A DNA stretch of 64,000 bases from Streptomyces minutiscleroticus (GTDB lineage: Bacteria > Actinomycetota > Actinomycetes > Streptomycetales > Streptomycetaceae), in the NCBI RefSeq assembly GCF_014650875.1, contig NZ_BMVU01000032.1, positions 41,992 to 105,991 of the forward strand. The letters are read 5' to 3'. A program made the translations under genes and the position numbers. Positions 54,938 to 64,000 of this stretch are shown in pieces. Position 1 is the first letter of the stretch. Each line of letters begins with the position of its first letter. The notes beneath the pieces were generated by a model that was not told the origin of the DNA, did no database searches, and saw only the letters and a program-made list of their open reading frames with translations.

Positions 54938-56094
54938 TGGCGAAGCGCCGGCCGAATGGCGGAGGGACCATCACCAAGCGCAAGGACGGGCGCTATCACG
55001 GGGCCGCGTACGTCACCGACACGGAGGGCAACCGGGTCCGGAAGTACGTCTATGGCGCGACCTGGGACGAGGCGGCCGAGAAGCTGAGCAAGCTCCAGGA
55101 CCAGGAGCGCAACGGCGTCCCGGTCCCCTCCCGGTCGTGGACGCTCGGCGAGTGGCTGGCCTACTGGCTGGAGCACATCGTCGAGCCGGAGCGCGAGCAC
55201 AACACGTACGTGAAGTACGAGTCCAAGGTCCGGCTCTACCTGCTGCCGCATCTCGGTAAGAAACCCCTGGTCAAGCTCACACCGGCACAGATCCGTACGT
55301 TCATGGCCGTGCTGAGGCGGGAGGAGGTCGGGGCGGCCACGCGCTTCGAGGTCCTCCGGACCCTGCGGAACGCGCTCAACCGGGCCGTTCGTGAGGAACT
55401 GCTGACGCGCAACGTCGCGCTCCTGGTCGACATGCCCAAGGTCGCCAAGGACAAGGGCACGGCCTGGTCGGCGCGCGAGGCGATCGCCTTCCTGCGGTCC
55501 GTCCGTGCGCACCGCCTGTACGCGGCCTGCGTCCTGGTCCTGGTGCTCGGCCTGCGTCGCAGTGAGGTCCTGGGCCTGCGCTGGCAGGACATCGACTTCG
55601 AGGCTCGGCATTTCACGCCGGTCAAGCAGGTGCAGCGGGTCAAGGGCGTCGGCCTGGTCCTCAAGGACCTCAAGACGGACTCCTCTCAGGCCGTGCTCCC
55701 CCTGCCCGAGTTCTGTATCCGGGCTCTGGAGGAGCGGCGGGAGCTTCAGGAGCTGGAGCGGAAGATCGTCGGTGACACCTGGCACCAGGAGCCGGGCCAG
55801 GATCTGGTCTTCTCGTCCGAGCGTGGCGGACTGATCGACCCGGTGGGCTTCTCCCGGACCTTCGACCGGCTGGTGAAGCGGGCTGGTGTGCGTCGGATCA
55901 CAGTCCGGCTCGCCCGGCACACCTGCGGGACCCTGCTCGCCTTCCTGAAGGTGCACCCCAAGGTCGCTCAGGCGATCCTCCGGCACAGCCAGATCAGCAT
56001 GACCATGGACGTCTACACGCACGTGGTCGGCTCCGACGAGCGGGAGGCCGTCGCGATGCTCGCCGAGCTGCTGGAAGATCCACTGATCGGCTGA
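54937..56094 (+). CDS. int: Site-specific tyrosine recombinase (integrase)
   Basis: 385 residues. The N-terminal arm-binding domain (RPNGGGTITKRKDGRYHGAA) and SAM-like core-binding domain precede the catalytic domain with Arg in VLGLRRSEVLGLRW (about R207), LARHTCG, ILRHSQIS and the nucleophile Y360 in DVYTHV. The first catalytic His of the usual HxxR is replaced by Arg, a tolerated variant. It recombines attP with tRNA-Ile(GAT). GGGGGAGG precedes the ATG. Confidence 0.96.
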   Translation: MAKRRPNGGGTITKRKDGRYHGAAYVTDTEGNRVRKYVYGATWDEAAEKLSKLQDQERNGVPVPSRSWTLGEWLAYWLEHIVEPEREHNTYVKYESKVRLYLLPHLGKKPLVKLTPAQIRTFMAVLRREEVGAATRFEVLRTLRNALNRAVREELLTRNVALLVDMPKVAKDKGTAWSAREAIAFLRSVRAHRLYAACVLVLVLGLRRSEVLGLRWQDIDFEARHFTPVKQVQRVKGVGLVLKDLKTDSSQAVLPLPEFCIRALEERRELQELERKIVGDTWHQEPGQDLVFSSERGGLIDPVGFSRTFDRLVKRAGVRRITVRLARHTCGTLLAFLKVHPKVAQAILRHSQISMTMDVYTHVVGSDEREAVAMLAELLEDPLIG

Positions 56095-56111
56095 TGTCAG
56101 CCGTAGATGTC

Positions 56112-56145
56112 AAAGACCCCCGGCCCTGTCGGACCGGGGGTCTTT
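56112..56145. terminator. Element-borne terminator, mimic of the tRNA-Ile terminator
   Basis: AAAGACCCCCGG and CCGGGGGTCTTT form a 12-bp stem ending in TTTT, 17 bp after int and three bases outside attR. It can end int and, on the other strand, the restored tRNA-Ile transcript. Confidence 0.85.
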
Positions 56146-56148
56146 TCG

Positions 56149-56195
56149 CTGGTGGGGCTAACAGGATTTGAACCTGTGGCCTCATCCTTATCAGG
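56149..56195. repeat. attR: attR: element junction inside tRNA-Ile
   Basis: Same 47 bp as attL. Here it completes tRNA-Ile with the 5' part at 56196-56226, so the tRNA stays functional. Confidence 0.95.
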
Positions 56196-56226
56196 GATGC
56201 GCTCTAACCAACTGAGCTATAGCCCC
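56150..56226 (-). tRNA. tRNA-Ile(GAT)
   Basis: GGGGCTATAGCTCAGTTGGT, anticodon GAT in CTGATAA, T-arm CAGGTTCAAATCCTG, discriminator A and an encoded CCA (56150-56152). It is the integration target of the element. Confidence 0.97.
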
Positions 56227-56360
56227 GCCGCGCTCTGCGGTGTGTGTCCCGCGCGCTGACCTCTGAAGATTAGCGCACGAGGCGGCCAGTCCCAAAATCG
56301 GTGGTCACGGGGGTTGCCCTCACCAGCCCTGGACGAGTCCGGGACCGGTCCGGGGAACGA

Positions 56361-56406
56361 CGAAGGCGTGCGCCGGGCCTCCGGAGAGGCCCGGCGCACG
56401 CCTTCG
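56361..56406 (-). terminator. Strong terminator after the DUF3566 gene
   Basis: Perfect 20-bp arms (56361-56380 with 56387-56406) around a 6-base loop, about 20 bp past the DUF3566 stop. It separates the gyr operon from tRNA-Ile. Confidence 0.88.
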
Positions 56407-56426
56407 CGGACGGCCCGGCGGCCGGC

Positions 56427-57098
56427 CTACTCGTCCTCGGCGAGCGTCAGCTCGACCCCGCCCACGAAACCCGCGGACAGGTTGTAGATGAACGCGCCCA
56501 GCGTGGCGAGCGCGGTGGCGAGGACGACGTCGATGACCGCGATGATCGTGGTGAAGATCAGCACGCGCGGCAGGGACAGGAACGACTGCAGGTCGAAGCC
56601 GTTGGACTCGTTGGAGCCCGTGGCCTCGGAGATCGTGCCGCCCACCGTGGAGAAGACGCCCATCGCGTCCATGACCATCCACAGCACGGCGGCCGCGACG
56701 ATCGTGCAGATGCCGAGCGCGATGGAGAGCAGGAAGCTGACCTTCATCACCGACCACGGGTCGGCCTTGGCCACCCGCAGCCGCGCCTTGCGGGTCCTCG
56801 GCACCGTGCGCGCCCCCGTGCGGGGACGGCGCACCGTGCCCGTCGACGCCTCCTCCTGCGTCGCGTAGGCCTGCGGCGGGCGGTACGGCTGCCCCGCCTG
56901 CTGCCGGGGCTCCCGCTCGCCGGGAAGCGCCGAGCCCTGGGCCGCTCCCTCGTACTGCTGGGTCTGCGGACCTCGGGTGTCCGTCACAGTTCCCCCCTGG
57001 GATCCATGAGAGTCATGGGAGTGGTCGCCTCCCGCAGCGGAGCCACGGCCGCCGTCCGTGTCCCTACCGGCCGGTCCGGCGTCCGTGGCTCCGCTCAC
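56427..57098 (-). CDS. DUF3566 membrane protein
   Basis: 223 residues. The first ~110 are Gly/Gln-rich and charged, then two or three transmembrane helices with the conserved DPWSVMKVSFLLSIALGI and LFTTIIA-like loop, as in the DUF3566 protein that follows gyrA in actinobacteria. It starts 18 bp after the gyrA stop, so it is probably read with gyrBA. Function unknown. Confidence 0.9.
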   Translation of the reverse strand: MSGATDAGPAGRDTDGGRGSAAGGDHSHDSHGSQGGTVTDTRGPQTQQYEGAAQGSALPGEREPRQQAGQPYRPPQAYATQEEASTGTVRRPRTGARTVPRTRKARLRVAKADPWSVMKVSFLLSIALGICTIVAAAVLWMVMDAMGVFSTVGGTISEATGSNESNGFDLQSFLSLPRVLIFTTIIAVIDVVLATALATLGAFIYNLSAGFVGGVELTLAEDE

Positions 57099-57116
57099 GA
57101 TGACTCACTCCTCGCG

Positions 57117-59714
<2,598 letters not shown>

Positions 59715-59756
59715 TGCGGGTGATGGTCCTTTCCGGTGCGGTCAGCCGTGACCGAC

Positions 59757-61799
59757 TCAGATGTCGAGGAAGCGCACGTCCTTGGCGTTGCGCTGGATGA
59801 ACTGGCGGCGTGCCTCGACGTCCTCGCCCATCAGCACCGAGAACAGGTCGTCGGCCTGCGCGGCGTCGTCCAGGGTGACCTGCCCGAGGACGCGGTGGTC
59901 GACGTCCATCGTGGTGATGCGCAGCTCCTCGGCGTTCATCTCGCCGAGGCCCTTGAAGCGCTGGACCGAGTCGTCGCGGATGCGCTTGCCGTTCTGCCGG
60001 CCGAGCTCGATCAGCGCGTCGCGCTCACGGTCGGAGTAGGCGTACTCGAAGTCGTCCCGGCCCCACTTGATCTTGTACAGCGGAGGACGCGACAGGAAGA
60101 CGTGCCCGGCCTCGACCAGCGGCCGCATGAAGCGGAACAGGAAGGTCAGCAGCAGGGTGTTGATGTGCTGGCCGTCGACGTCGGCGTCCGCCATCAGGAT
60201 GATCTTGTGATAGCGGAGCTTCGAGATGTCGAAGTCCTCGTGGACCCCGGTGCCGAAGGCGGAGATCAGCGCCTGGATCTCCTGGTTCTGCAGGATCTTG
60301 TCGATCCGCGCCTTCTCGACGTTGAGGATCTTGCCCCGGATGGGGAGGATCGCCTGGTACTCCGGGTTGCGGCCGGACTTGGCCGAGCCGCCGGCGGAGT
60401 CGCCCTCGACGATGAAGATCTCGCACTTGGTGGGGTCGTTCGACTGGCAGTCGGACAGCTTGCCCGGCAGCGACGCCGTCTCCAGCAGGCCCTTGCGGCG
60501 GGTGAGGTCGCGGGCCTTGCGGGCCGCCACGCGCGCGGTGGCCGCCTGGATCGACTTGCGGATGATGTCCGCGGCCTCGTTCGGGTTGCGGTCCAGCCAG
60601 TCGGTGAGGTGCTCGTGCACGACCTTCTGCACGAAGGTCTTCGCCTCCGTGTTGCCCAGCTTGGTCTTGGTCTGGCCCTCGAACTGCGGCTCGCCGAGCT
60701 TGACCGAGATGATCGCGGTCAGGCCCTCGCGGATGTCGTCGCCGGTGAGGTTGTCGTCCTTGTCGCGCAGCAGCTTCTTGTCGCGTGCGTAGCGGTTGAT
60801 GAGGCCGGTCAGCGCGGCGCGGAAGCCCTCCTCGTGCGTACCGCCCTCGTGGGTGTGGATGGTGTTGGCGAAGGAGTACACGCCCTCGCTGTAGCCGTTG
60901 TTCCACTGCATCGCGACCTCGACGGAGAGCAGCCGCTCCTTGTCCTCGGCCTCGATGTCGATCACCGTGGGGTGGACGACCTCGCCCTTGCGGGAGTTGA
61001 GGTACTTCACGAAGTCGACGATGCCGCCCTCGTAGTGGTACGTGACGGTCTTGACCTCGGGGGTCTGCTCATCGGCGGCCGTCTCGTCGGCCACGGCCGT
61101 GGCCTTGGCGGACTCGCGCTCGTCCGTGAGCTTGATCGTCAGGCCCTTGTTGAGGAAGGCCATCTCCTGGAAGCGCCGCGACAGCGTCTCGAAGGAGTAC
61201 TCGGTGGTCTCGAAGATCTCCGCGTCGGCCCAGAAGGTGACGGAGGTCCCGGACTCCCGGACCTCCTCGTGCTTGGCGAGCGGGGCCGTGGGGACGCCCT
61301 GCTTGTACTCCTGGGTCCAGCGGTACCCGTCGCGCTTGATCTCGACGGCGACCTTCGTGGACAGCGCGTTCACCACGGAGACGCCGACGCCGTGCAGACC
61401 GCCGGAGACGGCGTAGCCGCCGCCGCCGAACTTGCCGCCCGCGTGCAGCACGGTGAGCACGACCTCGACGGCCGGCTTCTTCTCGACGGGGTGCATGTCC
61501 ACGGGGATACCGCGGCCGTTGTCGACGACGCGCACGCCGCCGTCGGCGAGGATCGTCACGTCGATCGTGTCGGCGTGGCCGGCCAGCGCCTCGTCGACGG
61601 AGTTGTCCACGACCTCGTAGACGAGGTGGTGGAGTCCGCGCTCACCGGTCGAACCGATGTACATGCCCGGTCGCTTGCGGACCGCGTCCAGACCCTCGAG
61701 GACGGTGATCGCGCTGGCGTCGTACGAGGGGGTGCCCCCGCTGGTCTCGACGGCGGCGGTGGACGGATTGTTCTCGTTGGGGTTGCCGGAATCGGCCAC
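59757..61799 (-). CDS. gyrB: DNA gyrase subunit B
   Basis: 680 residues from GTG 61799, with AAAGGG upstream (an ATG 24 bases further lacks a ribosome site). The GHKL ATPase domain (VDNSVDEALAGHAD, DNGRGIPVD, GGLHGVGVSVVNAL) leads to the transducer and TOPRIM domains (EGDSAGGSAKSGR, DADVDGQHI) and QRFKGLGEMN near the end. It forms an operon with gyrA and DUF3566. Confidence 0.99.
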   Translation of the reverse strand: MADSGNPNENNPSTAAVETSGGTPSYDASAITVLEGLDAVRKRPGMYIGSTGERGLHHLVYEVVDNSVDEALAGHADTIDVTILADGGVRVVDNGRGIPVDMHPVEKKPAVEVVLTVLHAGGKFGGGGYAVSGGLHGVGVSVVNALSTKVAVEIKRDGYRWTQEYKQGVPTAPLAKHEEVRESGTSVTFWADAEIFETTEYSFETLSRRFQEMAFLNKGLTIKLTDERESAKATAVADETAADEQTPEVKTVTYHYEGGIVDFVKYLNSRKGEVVHPTVIDIEAEDKERLLSVEVAMQWNNGYSEGVYSFANTIHTHEGGTHEEGFRAALTGLINRYARDKKLLRDKDDNLTGDDIREGLTAIISVKLGEPQFEGQTKTKLGNTEAKTFVQKVVHEHLTDWLDRNPNEAADIIRKSIQAATARVAARKARDLTRRKGLLETASLPGKLSDCQSNDPTKCEIFIVEGDSAGGSAKSGRNPEYQAILPIRGKILNVEKARIDKILQNQEIQALISAFGTGVHEDFDISKLRYHKIILMADADVDGQHINTLLLTFLFRFMRPLVEAGHVFLSRPPLYKIKWGRDDFEYAYSDRERDALIELGRQNGKRIRDDSVQRFKGLGEMNAEELRITTMDVDHRVLGQVTLDDAAQADDLFSVLMGEDVEARRQFIQRNAKDVRFLDI

Positions 61800-62096
61800 G
61801 AAGCGCCCTTTCTGGCACAGCACAGACCAGGCTCCCGGCAGGTGCCGGAGCGGCTGCGGCGTGTTGCGTTGGTAAGCCTTAGTCAGCGTTGCTCGGTGTG
61901 TCCCACAAGTGGGGCGGGATTAGCTTCCAGTCTACCGGTAGCGCTGACAGTGATGGGGGTTTGCCGGTACCTGAGTCCGCATGTGCCGCCCTGAACCGGT
62001 CTCGGCCGACTCCCCATATGCGGAGCGGGGCTCCAAGAGGCTCCAGACGGCACTCAGCGCTTCGGGGTGTCAACCCGTAGCTACCGGCGGGTCAGG
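61800..62096 (-). promoter_or_regulatory. gyrB promoter region
   Basis: 297-bp region between the DUF721 gene and gyrB. TAGACT near 61930 is a possible -10 element without a clear -35. A/T-richer sequence lies at 61880-61940. In related strains transcription here rises when DNA is relaxed; no motif was proved. Confidence 0.4.
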
Positions 62097-62645
62097 TCAG
62101 CCGTAGGTGTCCCCGGGGCCCGTGCTTCCGGGGGCGCGCAGGGGGCCGAAGCGGTGCGTGGGACCCCCGGGGCCGTGGACCTTGATCAGGCGGACCGTGC
62201 CGTGGCCGAGGTCCTCGTTGAGGCGGGCGACCAGCTGCGGGGCGAGCAGGCGCAGGTTCGTCGCCCAGGCCGTGGAGTCGCACCGCACGCTGAGGACCCG
62301 CTCCTCCTCGTCGTAGCGCTCGGGGACGCAGTGCCGGGCCAGGTCGTCGCCGACGATCTGCGGCCAGCGGCCCATGACGCCGCCGACGGCGGCCGGGGTC
62401 TCCCAGCCCCGCTCGGTGATCAGGCGGTTGATCGCGGCGCCGAGCGCCATCGGGTCGCGGCCGTCGGCGCGCGCCCCGGACCGCAGGCCGCCGCGGCGCG
62501 CCTGCCTCTTCTGCTGCGCGGCGTCCCCGCGCGCGCGGGCCTGCTCCTTGGCCGCCCGCAGGGCGACCCGGGCGAGGTCGACGCCGGAGGGCTCGGGCGT
62601 CCTGGGCGGCTGCGGTCCGGACGACTGGTCGGGCTGCTCGCTCAT
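62097..62645 (-). CDS. DUF721 (DciA-like) protein
   Basis: 182 residues. The conserved DUF721 domain (ITERGWETPAAVGGVMGRWPQIVGDDLARHC) matches DciA, which loads or regulates the replicative helicase in bacteria lacking DnaC. The N-terminus is basic and disordered. ATG 62645 overlaps the recF stop by 4 bp. Location between recF and gyrB is a hallmark of actinobacteria. Confidence 0.9.
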   Translation of the reverse strand: MSEQPDQSSGPQPPRTPEPSGVDLARVALRAAKEQARARGDAAQQKRQARRGGLRSGARADGRDPMALGAAINRLITERGWETPAAVGGVMGRWPQIVGDDLARHCVPERYDEEERVLSVRCDSTAWATNLRLLAPQLVARLNEDLGHGTVRLIKVHGPGGPTHRFGPLRAPGSTGPGDTYG

Positions 62646-63766
62646 ACGCGCTCCACCGCCCCGTCCGACACGGCGTACCGCACCCCCGCCAGGACGCCCG
62701 GCACGTCGTCGTCGACCGCGGCCGTCACCAGGACCTGCTCGCCCGGGGCGACCAGCTCCGCGAGCCGCTCCCGACGCCGCGCGTCCAGCTCGGCGAAGAC
62801 GTCGTCGAGGACCAGCACCGGCTCGTTGCCCTCGGCGCGCAGCAGGTCGTACGAGGCCAGGCGCAGGGCCAGCGCGTACGACCAGGACTCGCCGTGGGAG
62901 GCGTAGCCCTTCGCGGGCAGCCGGCCGAGCTTGAGCAGCAGCTCGTCGCGGTGCGGTCCGACCAGGGTGACGCCCCGCTCGATCTCCTGCCTGCGGGCCT
63001 CGCCCAGGGCGGTGATCAGTTGTTCGTACAGCTCCTCGCGGCTGTGCCCGACGACGCCCGGCGACGACGGGCGGTACTCCAGGGCGACCGGGCCGCCGCC
63101 GGGCGCCAGCTGCTCGTACGCCTTGTCGGCCAGCGGCTGCAGCGCCGTGATCAGGTCCAGACGCCGGGCGAGCAGCTCCGCGCCCGCGCGCGCGAGGTGC
63201 TGGTCCCACACGTCGAGCGTGGACAGGTCCATGGAGCGGCCGCCGTGGCGGCGGGCCAGCGCGGCCGACTTCAGCAGCGTGTTGCGCTGCTTGAGGACGC
63301 GGTCGTAGTCGGAACGCACGCCCGCCATCCGCGGGGAACGGGCGGTGACCAGCTCGTCCAGGAAGCGCCGGCGCTCCCCGGGGTCGCCCTTGACCAGCGC
63401 GAGGTCCTCCGGCGCGAACAGCACCGTCCGGACGATGCCGAGCACGTCACGCGGCCTGACCTGCGATGATCTGTTGATACGGGCGCGGTTGGCCTTGCCG
63501 GGGTTCAGCTCGAGCTCCACGAGCTGCCGGCGCTCGCCCTGCTGCACCGAGGCCCGGACGACCGCCCGCTCGGCGCCCATGCGGACGAGGGGGGCGTCGG
63601 AGGAGACGCGGTGGCTGCCGAGGGTGGCGAGATAGCCGACCGCCTCGACGAGGTTCGTCTTGCCCTGGCCGTTGGGCCCGACGAACGCGGTGACTCCCTG
63701 CTCGAGCGGGACCTCCGCCCGGGCGTACGAGCGGAAGTCGGCCAGCGACAGATGCGTGACGTGCAT
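62642..63766 (-). CDS. recF: DNA replication/repair protein RecF
   Basis: 374 residues of the SMC-like RecF ATPase, which helps load RecA at single-strand gaps. Walker A GPNGQGKT (30-37), a GEARRQEIERGVTLVGPHRD segment with the signature region, and the Walker B LVLDDVFAELDARRRERL are clear. It lies between gnd and the DUF721 gene. Confidence 0.98.
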   Translation of the reverse strand: MHVTHLSLADFRSYARAEVPLEQGVTAFVGPNGQGKTNLVEAVGYLATLGSHRVSSDAPLVRMGAERAVVRASVQQGERRQLVELELNPGKANRARINRSSQVRPRDVLGIVRTVLFAPEDLALVKGDPGERRRFLDELVTARSPRMAGVRSDYDRVLKQRNTLLKSAALARRHGGRSMDLSTLDVWDQHLARAGAELLARRLDLITALQPLADKAYEQLAPGGGPVALEYRPSSPGVVGHSREELYEQLITALGEARRQEIERGVTLVGPHRDELLLKLGRLPAKGYASHGESWSYALALRLASYDLLRAEGNEPVLVLDDVFAELDARRRERLAELVAPGEQVLVTAAVDDDVPGVLAGVRYAVSDGAVERV

Positions 63767-63894
63767 GGTCGTTCGCCGACCTCCCCAATGTGGTGCTTCT
63801 GGCTCGTCCGCGCGGGCCGGGGCCGGCCCGCGCGGGTTGTCCCCAGCTGTGGACGGCCGGGGAGCTCAGGGGATCGCCGCCCCCAGGCTGTGGA

Positions 63895-64000
63895 TTACTT
63901 CTTCTCGACCGCGTGGCCGCCGAACTGGTTGCGCAGTGCGGCGATCATCTTCATCTGCGGCGAGTCGTCCTGGCGGGAGGCGAAGCGGGCGAAGAGCGAG
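63895..64000 (-). CDS. gnd: 6-phosphogluconate dehydrogenase, C-terminal end
   Basis: Only the last ~34 codons are in the window: SLFARFASRQDDSPQMKMIA, then ALRNQFGGHAVEKK and TAA. This ending fits Gnd, which sits between dnaN and recF in streptomycetes. The 5' part is right of the window. DnaA-box-like TGTGGATTA overlaps its stop. Confidence 0.85.
   Translation of the reverse strand, partial: SLFARFASRQDDSPQMKMIAALRNQFGGHAVEKK

Larger units (their letters stand above)
47414..56195 (+). mobile_element. AICE (pSAM2-like integrative conjugative element) in tRNA-Ile
   Basis: 8,782 bp including both 47-bp att copies. Typical actinomycete integrative and conjugative element set: GntR/KorSA-like repressor, FtsK/TraB translocase, DUF2637 and Spd genes, RepSA-like initiator, xis and int, in the order known for pSAM2. 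Integration used the 3' half of tRNA-Ile(GAT); int lies next to the restored tRNA. All transfer and replication genes are on the plus strand. The element is compact; only one cargo-like gene (47648) is present. Confidence 0.95.

Overview
The window is very GC-rich, with strongly GC-biased third codon positions, and looks like a Streptomyces chromosome just beside oriC. The right end reads gyrA, gyrB, a DUF721/DciA-like gene, recF and the 3' end of gnd, the usual streptomycete order leading to dnaN-oriC-dnaA beyond the window. Three parS-like sites (GTTTCACGTGRAAC) and scattered DnaA boxes fit this position.

Left third (1-24 kb), metabolic and accessory genes: a partial quinone oxidoreductase, a minisatellite tract with an ABC-permease remnant, a TrkA-type potassium channel, a MoeA/MobA molybdenum-cofactor pair, a bkdABC branched-chain 2-oxoacid dehydrogenase operon facing an Lrp regulator, and a TetR/3-hydroxyacyl-CoA dehydrogenase/PaaN group. 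The bkd and paa promoters carry nearly the same ACCG-N6-CGGT palindrome. After these come a TrmH methyltransferase/HTTM/DUF5819 operon, rhodanese, J-domain and DUF2252 genes, an HxlR regulator facing an FMN azoreductase, and tRNA-Leu(CAG).

Middle (24-47 kb), the conserved actinobacterial growth and division island: fhaA, fhaB, pstP, rodA, pbpA and a PASTA kinase (pknB), then on the other strand two class E sortases, a TrpG/PabA amidotransferase, a DUF881 protein, crgA, a rhomboid protease and a cyclophilin. Next are a DUF5324 protein, tRNA-Ala(TGC), an HTH regulator with a perfect inverted repeat in front of it, a second Ser/Thr kinase, a membrane-anchored secreted protein, a DLW-39 microprotein and a secreted repeat protein. 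A DnaA-box cluster lies between crgA and the rhomboid gene.

Accessory island (47,414-56,195): an 8.8-kb actinomycete integrative and conjugative element (AICE, pSAM2-like) inserted in tRNA-Ile(GAT) and bounded by an exact 47-bp direct repeat. It has a GntR/KorSA-like repressor, a small conserved gene, an FtsK/TraB-type translocase, DUF2637 and Spd-like spread genes, several tiny ORFs (one apparently frameshifted), a RepSA-like rolling-circle initiator, xis and int. Its least explained part is a 150-bp hairpin-forming sequence with perfect 27-bp arms between an unknown membrane-protein gene and the repressor, a candidate single-strand origin or other structured element.

Starts were chosen by ribosome binding site, family length and overlap with the upstream gene. 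All functional calls are by recognition of motifs and gene order; no database search was run.
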